A stretch of 64,000 nt of DNA, from the NCBI RefSeq assembly GCF_001905465.1, contig NZ_LISX01000003.1:470565-534564 (forward strand), read 5' to 3'. The notes beneath the pieces are model-generated. The model did no database searches. It was not told where the DNA came from and worked only from the letters and a program-made list of their open reading frames with translations. A program made the translations under genes and the position numbers. This DNA is from Kitasatospora sp. CB01950 (GTDB taxonomy: Bacteria; Actinomycetota; Actinomycetes; Streptomycetales; Streptomycetaceae). Shown here piece after piece: positions 1-7,910 of the stretch (positions within the stretch are counted from its first letter, which is position 1; every line of letters begins with the position of its first letter).

Positions 1-1
1 G

Positions 2-229
2 CTGATGGCCTGGGTCCGGATGCGCGAGGGCGCCCGCCCGCTCACCGTCGAGGCGGTGCGCGAGTACTGCGCCGGCCGGCTCGCCCACTTCAAGATCCCG
101 CGCTACGTGCACGTGGTCGACGAGTTCCCGATGACCGTCACCGGCAAGATCCGCAAGGTCGAGATGCGCGAACAGGCCGCCGAACTGCTGAACACCGCGG
201 ACCGACACGCCGACCGACACACCGGCTGA
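2..229 (+). CDS. Acyl-CoA synthetase / AMP-binding enzyme, C-terminal end (partial)
   Basis: Last 75 residues of an ANL-superfamily adenylate-forming enzyme; the gene starts before the window. The C-terminal subdomain is recognisable from the segment FKIPRYVHVVDEFPMT followed by TVTGKIRKVEMRE, which holds the conserved A10 lysine (in TGKIRK) that orients acyl-adenylate formation. Family members activate fatty or other carboxylic acids with ATP and load CoA in the cytoplasm. Substrate cannot be read from this fragment. The stop lies 40 bp before the next gene on the same strand. Confidence 0.9.
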   Translation: MMAWVRMREGARPLTVEAVREYCAGRLAHFKIPRYVHVVDEFPMTVTGKIRKVEMREQAAELLNTADRHADRHTG

Positions 230-269
230 CGCGCCGTCCGACGCACCGGCGGCGGGGCAGCATGGGGGA

Positions 270-1136
270 GTGCCCGCCCTCGCCGTCCTGCTCGCCGTGC
301 TCGGCGCCGCCTCCAACGCCGCCGGAACCGCCTTCCAGCGCAAGGCCGCCTCCGCCGTCCGCAGCGGCGGCGGCCTGCGCTTCCTGCTCACCCTGGCGCA
401 CGACCCGGCCTGGCTGGCCGGCATCGCCGGGGTGACCGGGGCGGCGCTGTTCCAGGCGCTGGCGCTGACCTTCGGTCCGCTCGCCCTGGTGCAGCCGGTG
501 TTCGTCCTGGAACTGCCGTTCGCGCTGCTGATCGCCGCGCCGCTGCTGCACCGCCGCCTGCCCGCGGCCGGCTGGGCGGGGGTGGCGGCCGTGGTCGGCG
601 GGCTGGCGCTGTTCCTCGGCAGCGCCGCGCCCACCGGGGCCACCGACCATGCCCCGATGAGCCGTTGGCTGCCCGTGCTGGTCGGCTGCCTCGGCGCGAT
701 GGCGGCCTGCGTGCTGGTCGCCCGACGTCGGCGCTCGTCGCTGTTCCGGGCCGCCGCGCTGGGCAGCGCCGCCGCCGTCGGCAACGCGCTGACGGCCGCT
801 CTGCTGAAGTCCGCCACCGGCACCTTCGCCGACCACGGCCCCGCCGCGTTCTTCTCCGCCTGGCAGACCTACGGCTTCGCGCTCACCGGCATCGCCGCCG
901 TCCTGCTGCTGGAGAACGCCCTGCAGGCCGGTTCGCTGGCCGCCTCGCAGCCCGCCCTCACCATCGGCGACGCCGGGGTGAGCCTGCTGCTCGGCGTGGT
1001 GCTGTTCGACGAGAGCGTGCGCACCGGCTGGTGGCTGCTGCCCGAACTGCTCGCCGTCGCCGTGGTGGTGGGCGGCGTGCTCACCCTGGTGCGGGCCGTC
1101 CCGCACGTCCAGGAGGTGATCCGGCCGGCGAAGTGA
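270..1136 (+). CDS. DMT-superfamily (EamA-like) transporter
   Basis: Integral membrane protein of 288 residues, composed almost entirely of hydrophobic helices (about nine or ten), with the early segment SNAAGTAFQRKA typical of the EamA/DMT efflux-permease family found next to metabolic genes in streptomycetes. The GTG at 270 sits directly after a G-rich stretch; no better start is visible and the signal peptide-like first helix begins immediately. Substrate unknown. It follows the acyl-CoA synthetase fragment by 40 bp and may be cotranscribed. Its 3' end carries a sequence that is repeated in the terminator downstream. Confidence 0.8.
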   Translation: MPALAVLLAVLGAASNAAGTAFQRKAASAVRSGGGLRFLLTLAHDPAWLAGIAGVTGAALFQALALTFGPLALVQPVFVLELPFALLIAAPLLHRRLPAAGWAGVAAVVGGLALFLGSAAPTGATDHAPMSRWLPVLVGCLGAMAACVLVARRRRSSLFRAAALGSAAAVGNALTAALLKSATGTFADHGPAAFFSAWQTYGFALTGIAAVLLLENALQAGSLAASQPALTIGDAGVSLLLGVVLFDESVRTGWWLLPELLAVAVVVGGVLTLVRAVPHVQEVIRPAK

Positions 1137-1175
1137 GCGGCGGTGGGCCCGGCCGAAACGTCCCGCACCCGGAAA

Positions 1176-1224
1176 GAGGTGATCCGGCCGGCGGAGGGAG
1201 TTCCCTCGCCGACCGGATCACCTC
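1176..1224. terminator. Bidirectional hairpin terminator
   Basis: GAGGTGATCCGG (1176-1187) pairs perfectly with CCGGATCACCTC (1213-1224), and the interior (GGCGGAGGGA / TCCCTCGCC) continues the stem. It lies between two convergent genes (DMT transporter and M4 protease). There is no T-tract, as is common in high-GC actinobacteria. Confidence 0.75.
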
Positions 1225-1281
1225 AGCGGTCAGTGCTCAGCGCCCAGTGTTCAGCGTTCGGCGCCCAGCGTGCCGGCGCTG

Positions 1282-3540
1282 TCAGAAGACGATCTTCCAG
1301 TTGTCGATGTAGCCGGTGTCGCCCCGGTACATGTCCTGGGCCCGGAGCCGCCAGAGGCCGTTCGCGGGCTGGGCGGAGGCGTCCACCGTGTAGGTCTCGA
1401 TGATGTTGTCGGCCGAGTCGCCGAGGTTGGCCTTCTTCAGCGAGTACACCGTGCCGTCGGGGCCGACCAGGTCGAGGACGACGTCGCCGCGCCAGGTGTG
1501 CTTGATGTCCACGCCGACCTTGAGGTCGCTCGGCGCCTGGCCGGCCAGGCCGGTGACCTGGATGTCCGAGAAGATCGCGTCGCCCTTGTCGGGGATCGGC
1601 GTCTTGGTGGTGTTCGTCAGGATCGCCCGGGCGACCTTCCAGGTGAAGGTCGTGGTGACGCTGCTGTGGTGCGAGGCCTTCGCGAGGACGCTCACCGTGT
1701 AGGTGCCCGGCGTGGTCGGGGTGCCGGTGATGCGGCCGGTGACCGGGTGCAGCTTCAGGCCGTCGGGCAGGCCGGTCGCGTGGAAGGTGAGCTGGCCGGG
1801 GTTGAAGTTGGCGGCCTCCAACTGGAGTTCGGCCGGCGCGTTCACCGCGGTGAGCTGGTTGGCGATCGGGGTCACCATGATGCCGTCGACGACGCGGGCG
1901 CCGACGTTGATCGCGGCCCAGGCGTTGGCGGTGTTCATGTACGTCGCGCTGGTCTTCCCGTACAGGTCGGCGGCGGCCTGCAGGGTGGCGACCCGGGCGG
2001 CCGCGTAGTTCGTCGAGGAGGTCATGTAGGTGGTGAGGGCGCGGTACCAGATCTTGGCGGCGGCCTCCCGGCCGATCCCGGTGACCGGCAGGCCGTCGGA
2101 GGTCGGGGAGTCGTAGTTCACGCCGTTGACGGTCTTGGCGCCGCTGCCCTCGGAGGCCAGGTAGAACCAGTGGTTGGCCGGGCCGGAGGAGTAGTGGACG
2201 TCGATGCTCCCCAGGTCGGGCGACCAACTGTCCCTGGAACGAGTGTCCTTGGAGGGCTTGTCCATGTAGCGCAGCGGGGTGCCGTTGCTGTTGATGTCGA
2301 TCTTCTCGCCGACCAGGTAGTCGCCCTTGTCCTCGGGGTTGTTCGCCCAGAACTCGATGGCGGCGGCCATGATGTCGGAGGTGGCCTCGTTCAGACCGCC
2401 CGACTCGCCGCTGTAGATCAGGTCGGCGGTGGCGGAGGTGACGCCGTGGGTCATCTCGTGCGCGCCGACGTCGATCGAGGTCAGCGGCTTGACGTTGCCC
2501 GCGCCGTCGCCGTACGTCATGCAGAAGCAGCTGTCGTCCCAGAAGGCGTTGACGTAGTTCTTGCCGTAGTGGACGCGGGTGTAGGCGCCGACGCCGTCGT
2601 CCTTGATGCCGTTGCGGCCGTGGACGGTCTTGTAGTAGTCCCAGGTCAACTGGGCGCCGTAGGCGGCGTCCACGGCGGCGGTCTGCCGGTTGCCGACGGT
2701 GCTGTCGCCCCAGGTGTCGGTCGGGTTGGTGAACAGCGACTTGGTGGAGCTGGTGCCGTTCAGGTCGTACGTGCTGTGGCCGCCACGCGTGGTGTCGGTC
2801 ATCGCGAAGCCGCCGCCGGCGGCCGGCGAGGTGCCGATGGTGACCTGGCCGGAGTACCGGCTGTTGCCGACACCGGTCTCGATGCCCTGGTACTCGAAGA
2901 TCTTCTTGCCGGTGTTGGCGTCGGTGATGACGTGCAGCTCGGACGGCGTGCCGTCCTCCTGCGTGCCGGTGACGATGGTCTCCCAGGCGAGGCGCGGGGC
3001 GCCGGACGCCGCCCAGACCACCTTGCGGGTGTTGTCGGCCGCGGGCTCCGCGACCTTCGCCTCCCCGGCGCTGTCCAGCGCGAGGCCCTTCGCCGCGTCC
3101 GAGCTCTCCTTGGCGCTGGTGTCGACGGCGATGTCCGCGTCGGTGGCCTTGGTGACGCCCTTCGCGGTGCCGTCCGCGGCAGTGTGCACGACCAGGTCGC
3201 CGCCCAGCACGGGCAGCCCGTCGAAGGTGCGCTCGTAGCGGGTGTGCAGGCTGCCGTCCGCGTCCTTGGTGACGGCCTTGACGACCAACTCCTCCTGCGA
3301 GCCCAGGTTCAGCGCCCTGGCGGTCTCCGCCTTGGTCGCGTCCGCGGCGGACAGCAGCTCGCCGCGCTGCGTCGCCGACAGCTCGACCGGCAGCGCGCCG
3401 GCGATGGCCCGGATCTCGGCGGGGGAGCCGGTGGGAGTGTCCTCGGCGGTGGCGACGCCGGACGTCAGAGCAGCCACGATCATTGCGGCGCTGGCGATCA
3501 ACGCGCCTGCGGCGGTGGACTTTCGGGGGGATCGAGTCAC
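1282..3540 (-). CDS. Secreted M4-family metalloprotease with P domain
   Basis: 752-residue thermolysin-like endopeptidase. A Sec signal peptide (MTRSPRKSTAAGAL then a hydrophobic run ending near Ala-Thr-Ala) is followed by the FTP/PepSY propeptide, the M4 catalytic domain with the zinc motif HEMTH near residue 361 and the third zinc ligand in [10 protein letters not shown], an Ig-like He_PIG domain (around residues 560-640, ending TTFTWKVA), and a C-terminal proprotein-convertase P domain (about the last 105 residues, TWRGDVVLDLVGPDG). It should be exported, autoprocessed and degrade extracellular protein. Start ATG 3540 is chosen because the signal peptide begins there and CAGAAGGAG precedes it. 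A second M4 protease without P domain lies at 11226-12821. Confidence 0.95.
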   Translation of the reverse strand: MTRSPRKSTAAGALIASAAMIVAALTSGVATAEDTPTGSPAEIRAIAGALPVELSATQRGELLSAADATKAETARALNLGSQEELVVKAVTKDADGSLHTRYERTFDGLPVLGGDLVVHTAADGTAKGVTKATDADIAVDTSAKESSDAAKGLALDSAGEAKVAEPAADNTRKVVWAASGAPRLAWETIVTGTQEDGTPSELHVITDANTGKKIFEYQGIETGVGNSRYSGQVTIGTSPAAGGGFAMTDTTRGGHSTYDLNGTSSTKSLFTNPTDTWGDSTVGNRQTAAVDAAYGAQLTWDYYKTVHGRNGIKDDGVGAYTRVHYGKNYVNAFWDDSCFCMTYGDGAGNVKPLTSIDVGAHEMTHGVTSATADLIYSGESGGLNEATSDIMAAAIEFWANNPEDKGDYLVGEKIDINSNGTPLRYMDKPSKDTRSRDSWSPDLGSIDVHYSSGPANHWFYLASEGSGAKTVNGVNYDSPTSDGLPVTGIGREAAAKIWYRALTTYMTSSTNYAAARVATLQAAADLYGKTSATYMNTANAWAAINVGARVVDGIMVTPIANQLTAVNAPAELQLEAANFNPGQLTFHATGLPDGLKLHPVTGRITGTPTTPGTYTVSVLAKASHHSSVTTTFTWKVARAILTNTTKTPIPDKGDAIFSDIQVTGLAGQAPSDLKVGVDIKHTWRGDVVLDLVGPDGTVYSLKKANLGDSADNIIETYTVDASAQPANGLWRLRAQDMYRGDTGYIDNWKIVF

Positions 3541-3733
3541 ACTGAACTCCTTCTGCGGCGGCCGCGTGGGTACGGCCGGAGTCAGCCGGGAGGGCAGGGA
3601 TGGTGCCGCCCGGTAGAGCTGGTGGTTCGAGGGGTGGAACGGACTTCACGTGCACGCCGAAGCGGGTGGTGCGTGTGCGTCTGCAAGGACCTCTGCGGCG
3701 ATGGGACGGTACAGTGCCAGCTTTGATAGGGAC

Positions 3734-3754
3734 GCGTCACCTAGGCTGCGTCAA
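3734..3754 (-). promoter_or_regulatory. Possible promoter/operator of the M4 protease
   Basis: On the minus strand TTGACG (3754-3749) resembles a -35 box, with CCTATC-like sequence about 18 bp further. TGACGC occurs twice with a 14-bp period (plus strand GCGTCA at 3734 and 3748), which could be an operator. Assigned on pattern alone; about 200 bp upstream of the start. Confidence 0.35.
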
Positions 3755-3800
3755 CTTGGCCGAAATGATTCGTCGTCGATGAATAAACCGACCCATTACC

Positions 3801-3846
3801 AAAAAAAGGCGGGAGCCGGGGACGGCCCCACGCCGTCCCCGGCTCC
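3801..3846 (-). terminator. Intrinsic terminator of the hibernation-factor gene
   Basis: A perfect 14-bp stem, GGAGCCGGGGACGG (3812-3825) with CCGTCCCCGGCTCC (3833-3846) and a 7-nt loop. Seven A's at 3801-3807 give a U-tract for minus-strand transcripts. It is a textbook Rho-independent terminator for the gene ending at 3940. Confidence 0.9.
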
Positions 3847-3939
3847 TCTTCCGGCGCTCCCGGACGGACCCCCACGCCCGCCGAGAGCTCTTCCCGCCTC
3901 CGGCCAGACCCCCACGCCTGTTCCGGAGGCTCGCAACCG

Positions 3940-4710
3940 CTACGCGGCGGGCGTGATCAGCCCGTAGTGCCCGTCGTAGCGGTGGTACAGGACGTTGCCG
4001 CGGCCGGTCGCGGCATCGGTGTAGAACACGAACGGCAACCCGGTCAGATCCAGCCGCGCCCGGGCCTGAGCGGCCGTCAGGCACGGCACCGTCAGCCGGC
4101 TGGCCACCAGACCCGGCACCGGCGACGGGACCGGTCCGGTCGAGGCCAGGCGGTAGCCGCCCGCCGCGCCCCGGTACACCAGGCTGTCGCAGCCGGTCCC
4201 GGCGTCCGTGAACAACTGGAAGTCGTAGTCCATCGCCTCCAGTTCGAACACCGCGTCCAGCGCGCCCAGCCGCGCCCCGCTGTAGCTGCGGTGCCGCACC
4301 AGCCGACGGTCCTCCGGCGCGCGGTGGCGGCGCTGCGGTCGGTGCTCCGGGTCCAGGCCGTCCGCCCAGCCCAGCGGCGTCCGCGCCGGACGGCGGTGGT
4401 GGCGCAGCCGGGCGATGCGCGACACCAGTCGGTCCTGGAGCAGGTCGATCGCCTCGCGCATGGTCGCCGCGGCGACGTGCGCCCGCACCGGACGTCCGTT
4501 GACGTCCACGGTGACCTGGGCCATCGAGGGCCGCGCCACCGCGTGGTTGGGCTCCTGCACCAGCCGCACCCGGACCGCCAGCACCGGCTCCTCGAGCCGG
4601 TCCAGCACGGCCGCGATCTTCACCCGCGCATAGTCGGGGGCACCGGCCGAAACCTCGCCGCGGGTCTCGACCAGCACCTCGGCGTCCCTACGGGTCTGCA
4701 GACGATTCAT
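3940..4710 (-). CDS. Ribosome hibernation (HPF/RaiA)-family protein with two C-terminal domains
   Basis: 256 residues. The N-terminal ~110 residues (VKIAAVLDRLEEPV, RPSMAQVTVDVNGRPVRAH, EAIDLLQDRLVSRIARL) look like the sigma-54 modulation/S30EA ribosome-binding fold. Two tandem copies of the S30AE C-terminal domain follow: FELEAMDYDFQLFTDAGTG with LVYRGAAGGYRL, then LPFVFYTDAATGRGNVLYHR with YDGHYGLI. Ordinary long HPF has one such tail, which dimerises 70S ribosomes into 100S; the two-tailed architecture is known from stress/dormancy paralogs in actinobacteria. ATG 4710 is preceded by GGAAAGGAGC. It has its own terminator (3801-3846) and an array of 25-bp-period repeats upstream, so it is probably separately regulated. 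Confidence 0.88.
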   Translation of the reverse strand: MNRLQTRRDAEVLVETRGEVSAGAPDYARVKIAAVLDRLEEPVLAVRVRLVQEPNHAVARPSMAQVTVDVNGRPVRAHVAAATMREAIDLLQDRLVSRIARLRHHRRPARTPLGWADGLDPEHRPQRRHRAPEDRRLVRHRSYSGARLGALDAVFELEAMDYDFQLFTDAGTGCDSLVYRGAAGGYRLASTGPVPSPVPGLVASRLTVPCLTAAQARARLDLTGLPFVFYTDAATGRGNVLYHRYDGHYGLITPAA

Positions 4711-4815
4711 CAGAAGCTCCTTTCCCGATGACTCCAGCCTGCTCCGGCAGCCCCGCCGAACCGAGGGCCGAACGGTCCACGTCCGAGGCCCGACGGGCCC
4801 TGCCGCGGTCGGGAC

Positions 4816-4928
4816 GGTCGGCTCAGCCTGTGGTCGGGGCGGTCGGTTCAGCGCTCGGTCGGGGCGGTCGGCTCAGCCCGTGGCCGGGGCGGTCGGTTCA
4901 GCGCGCGCGGTCGGGGCGGTCGGCTCAG
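4816..4928. repeat. Five direct repeats, 25-bp period, upstream of the hibernation gene
   Basis: GGTCGG(C/T)TCAG occurs at 4816, 4841, 4866, 4891 and 4918. Intervals are 25, 25, 25 and 27 bp, with partly conserved GTGG(T/C)CGGGGC filler. The array fills the gap between the DedA stop and the region 5' of the hibernation-factor gene. The last copy overlaps the DedA stop codon. Confidence 0.85.
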
Positions 4929-5575
4929 GCTGCGGACGGAGGCCCGCCGTTGTCGTCGTGCCGTTCACGGCGGCCGTCCCGGCGGCGGCTGCGGAAGTGC
5001 CACACCAGCAGGCCCACGACCACCAGCGCCGCCACCGCGATCGCCAGCGAACGCCCCACCGCCCCCTCCACCCGGGAGTACGCGGAGCCCGCGAAATACC
5101 CGAGCAGGGTGAACCCCACGCCCCACAGCACCCCGCCGACCGCGTTGAACAGCAGGAACCGCGGATACGGCATCCGCGACACCCCCGCCAGCGCCGGCAT
5201 CAACGCCCGGAAGAACGCCACGAAACGCCCCAGCAGCACCGCCACCGGACCCCGACGGCGGATCAGATCCTGCGCCCCCTCGATCCGGTCCGCGTGCCGG
5301 CGCAACGCCTTCGTCCGCAGCACCGAAGGACCGAACCGCCGCCCCACCTCGTACCCCGTCGAGTCGCCGAGGATCGCCGCGGCCACCACCACCAGCACCA
5401 TCAGGCCCAGCGACACCTTGCCCTGATGGGCCAGCAGCCCGCCCAACACCGCCGCCGTCTCGCCCGGCAGCACGAACCCGAAGAACAGCGCGTCCTCGGC
5501 GAACACCAAGGCCCCCACCACCGCGTACACCACCGGGCCGGACAGCCCGCGCAGCCAGTCGGTGACCGCGTGCAC
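4925..5575 (-). CDS. DedA-family membrane protein
   Basis: 216 residues when started at GTG 5575. This start is chosen because CGAGG lies 8 nt upstream and the usual family length is 200-220; an open frame continues upstream but is Gly/Ala-rich and not protein-like. Diagnostic segments are EDALFFGFVLPGETAAVLGG, GDSTGYEVGRRFG, FGRFVAFFRALMPALAG-like (LLGRFVAFFRALMP) and NAVGGVLWG. DedA proteins are inner-membrane lipid scramblase-like proteins involved in envelope homeostasis. The C-terminus is basic (RSRRRDGRRERHD). The start lies 107 bp from the divergent TerD/VWA gene. Confidence 0.9.
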   Translation of the reverse strand: MHAVTDWLRGLSGPVVYAVVGALVFAEDALFFGFVLPGETAAVLGGLLAHQGKVSLGLMVLVVVAAAILGDSTGYEVGRRFGPSVLRTKALRRHADRIEGAQDLIRRRGPVAVLLGRFVAFFRALMPALAGVSRMPYPRFLLFNAVGGVLWGVGFTLLGYFAGSAYSRVEGAVGRSLAIAVAALVVVGLLVWHFRSRRRDGRRERHDDNGGPPSAA

Positions 5576-5681
5576 CCGGACCACCTCGCTCCCGGCTCGC
5601 CCGCGTCCGGCCCCCACCGTAGCGCCGGGCCCGCCGCCGCCCGCAGAACCCGCCCACAGGGGGGCGCGTCGCACGCCCCCG

Positions 5682-7865
5682 ATGGGCCAGACTGTGGCAG
5701 TGACCGCGAGATCCCTGGCCAAAGGCAGCAACCTCCCGATCGACGTGCCCGCCGTGCACGCCGACCTCAGCTGGACACCCGCACCCGGCGTCCCCGACCT
5801 CACCGCGGCCGCACTGCTGCTGACCGCCGACGGACAGGCCCGCGACGCGCACGACCTGATCCGGGGTCACCGGCCGCCGCACCGCAGTGGCGCCGTCCTG
5901 CACCGCGGCCGCACCGGCGGGCCCGAGACGCCCGTCGAACGGGTCGAGGCCGACCTCGCGGCGCTCGACGTCCGCGACGACGCCGTGCACCGCATCCTGC
6001 TGCTCGCCCTCATCGACGGCGACGGCCTCTTCGCCCAGGTCCCCGACCTGACGCTGGTGATCTCCGACGCCCGCACCGGACTGCCGCTCGCCCGCTTCCC
6101 CGTCGAGGCCGGCCGCGAGACCGCGCTGATCGGCGGCGAGCTCTACCGCCGCAACGGCCAGTGGAAGTTCCGCGCCGTCGCCCAGGGCTGGGCCAATGGC
6201 CTCGCGGGACTGGCTGAGGCGTACGGGTTCGAGCCGCCGGCCGGGCCCGAGGCGGACGCCGCCGAGGAGCAGGGTGCGGCGGAGGCGGAGGCGGTGGCGG
6301 AGGTCGCGAGCGAGCCGGCCGCCGGGTTCCTGCCGGAGCCGAGGCGCGCCCAGGAGCCGGCGCCCGAGCCCGAGCTTGAGTCGGAGCCCGAGCCGGAGTC
6401 GCCGGCGGAGGCCGTGCTGCCGGACCTGCTGCAAGAGCCGCTGCCCGCAGGGGAGTTCCAGCCCGCGCAGGAAGCGCCTTTGCCTGCGCAGGAGTTGACG
6501 CCCGAGCCGGAACGTCCGGTGTCCGCAGCCGACTTCGCTCCTGCGCCGGAACAGCCGGTGTCCGCAGCCGACTTCGCTCCTGCGCCGGAACGTCCGGTGT
6601 CCGCAGCCGACTTCGCTCCTGCGCCGGAACAGCCGGTGTCCGCAGCCGACTTCGCGCCCGCGCCGCCGGAGCCGGTGTCCGCAGCCGACTTCGCGCCCGC
6701 GCCGCCGGAGCCGGTGTCCGCAGCCGACTTCGCGCCCGCGCCGCCGGAGCCGGTGTCCGCAGCCGACTTCGAGCTAACGCCGCAAGAGCCATTGCCCGCA
6801 CCGGAGTTCACCCCCGCGCCGCCGGACGCCACCCGGGAGCTCCGGCTGCGGCTTCCGGCCGATCCGTCGCCGTCCTCGCAGTCCTCGCCGCCGTCGCCCG
6901 AGCCCGAGTACGAGCTGCGCCCGCCGTCCGCGCCCTCGCTCGAACCCGAACCCGGAGCCGACGCCACCCGTGAGCTGCGGCTGCGCCCGCTGCCCGGGCC
7001 GCCGCTCCCGGAGACCACTCACCTCCCGCTTCCCCCCATGCCGTTGGCCCCACCCCCGGTCCCGCCGCGGCCCGCCCACGCGCCCGGGGGATCCGCCGCC
7101 GAGCAGGCGCTGCCCGTCGACATGCGCAAGCGCCTCTCGCTGCGCAAGGAGCAGGTCGCCGTCAGCCTGCGCAAGCACGGCGCGCAGGGCGTGGTGGCGC
7201 GGATCCTGCTGGTGCTGGACGCGTCCGGGTCGATGACGAAGCTGTACGAGCGGGGCGTGGTCGCGGACGTGGTGGAGCGGATGGCCGCCGTCGCCGCGCA
7301 GTTGGACGACGACGGGGTGATGCAGGCGTGGACGTTCGCCACCCGCCCCGCCCGGCTGCCGGACCTCGGCCTGCCGCACTTGCCCGAGTGGCTGCGGCTG
7401 CACGTCCGGCCGGGCGAGGCGAACCTGTCGCTGTTCGGCCGCCGGAAGCTGCGGCCGCCGACGATGGACGGGCGGGTGGACATGAAGGCGGTGGGCATCC
7501 AGAACGAGGAGCAGAAGGTGATCGCCGAGGTGCGCGCCTTCGTCCACGCGTACCCGTCGCCGCTGCCCACCCTGGTGCTGTTCTTCTCCGACGGCGGCAT
7601 CTACCGCAACTCCGAGATCGAGGCGCAGCTGCGGGCCTCCGTCGAGGAGCCGATCTTCTGGCAGTTCGTGGGCCTGGGCCGCTCCAACTACGGCGTGCTG
7701 GAACGCTTCGACCAACTGCCGGGCCGCCGGGTCGACAACGTCGGCTTCTTCGCGGTGGACGACATCAGCACCCTGCCCGACCCGGAGCTGTACGACCGCC
7801 TGCTGTCCGAGTTCCCGCAGTGGATCACAGCCGCCCGCCGCGCCGGAATCCTCCGCCAGGGCTGA
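5682..7865 (+). CDS. TerD-domain / von Willebrand factor A protein (TerF-like)
   Basis: About 727 residues. The N-terminal TerD-like domain starts with SLAKGSNLPIDV and includes VHADLSWTP and LTLVISDARTG. A long acidic Pro/Glu/Ala linker (residues ~190-440) contains seven copies of a 13-residue unit ending PVSAADF. The C-terminal VWA domain has a MIDAS motif DASGSM near residue 513 and the second-site segments LFFSDGG and FWQFVGLG. TerD and VWA proteins belong to the tellurite-resistance/stress module in which calcium-binding TerD proteins and metal-dependent adhesion domains assemble a membrane-associated complex. The start is ambiguous: ATG 5682 or GTG 5700 (giving VTARSLAKGSN), neither with a clear Shine-Dalgarno sequence. 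Confidence 0.85.
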   Translation: MGQTVAVTARSLAKGSNLPIDVPAVHADLSWTPAPGVPDLTAAALLLTADGQARDAHDLIRGHRPPHRSGAVLHRGRTGGPETPVERVEADLAALDVRDDAVHRILLLALIDGDGLFAQVPDLTLVISDARTGLPLARFPVEAGRETALIGGELYRRNGQWKFRAVAQGWANGLAGLAEAYGFEPPAGPEADAAEEQGAAEAEAVAEVASEPAAGFLPEPRRAQEPAPEPELESEPEPESPAEAVLPDLLQEPLPAGEFQPAQEAPLPAQELTPEPERPVSAADFAPAPEQPVSAADFAPAPERPVSAADFAPAPEQPVSAADFAPAPPEPVSAADFAPAPPEPVSAADFAPAPPEPVSAADFELTPQEPLPAPEFTPAPPDATRELRLRLPADPSPSSQSSPPSPEPEYELRPPSAPSLEPEPGADATRELRLRPLPGPPLPETTHLPLPPMPLAPPPVPPRPAHAPGGSAAEQALPVDMRKRLSLRKEQVAVSLRKHGAQGVVARILLVLDASGSMTKLYERGVVADVVERMAAVAAQLDDDGVMQAWTFATRPARLPDLGLPHLPEWLRLHVRPGEANLSLFGRRKLRPPTMDGRVDMKAVGIQNEEQKVIAEVRAFVHAYPSPLPTLVLFFSDGGIYRNSEIEAQLRASVEEPIFWQFVGLGRSNYGVLERFDQLPGRRVDNVGFFAVDDISTLPDPELYDRLLSEFPQWITAARRAGILRQG
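6510..6775 (+). repeat. 39-bp in-frame tandem repeats in the TerD/VWA linker
   Basis: Seven copies of a 39-bp unit encoding variants of APAPE(Q/R)PVSAADF or APAPPEPVSAADF. The first four alternate Q/R versions and the last three are identical PEP versions. Near identity at the DNA level indicates recent slippage or recombination expansion inside the gene. All copies keep the frame. Confidence 0.9.
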
Positions 7866-7910
7866 CGACGGCTCGGGCCCTCTCGTCCGGCGGATTCCGG
7901 AAGGGAGGGC

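Noticed and set aside
1223-3726. Long open frames on both strands across the M4 protease
   Set aside because: High GC leaves third-position frames open; these have Arg/Ala/Gly-rich nonsense composition, whereas the true frame has signal peptide, HEMTH and domains.
6510-6775. Regular 39-bp repeats as a CRISPR array
   Set aside because: Repeats are contiguous, in frame and without unique spacers.
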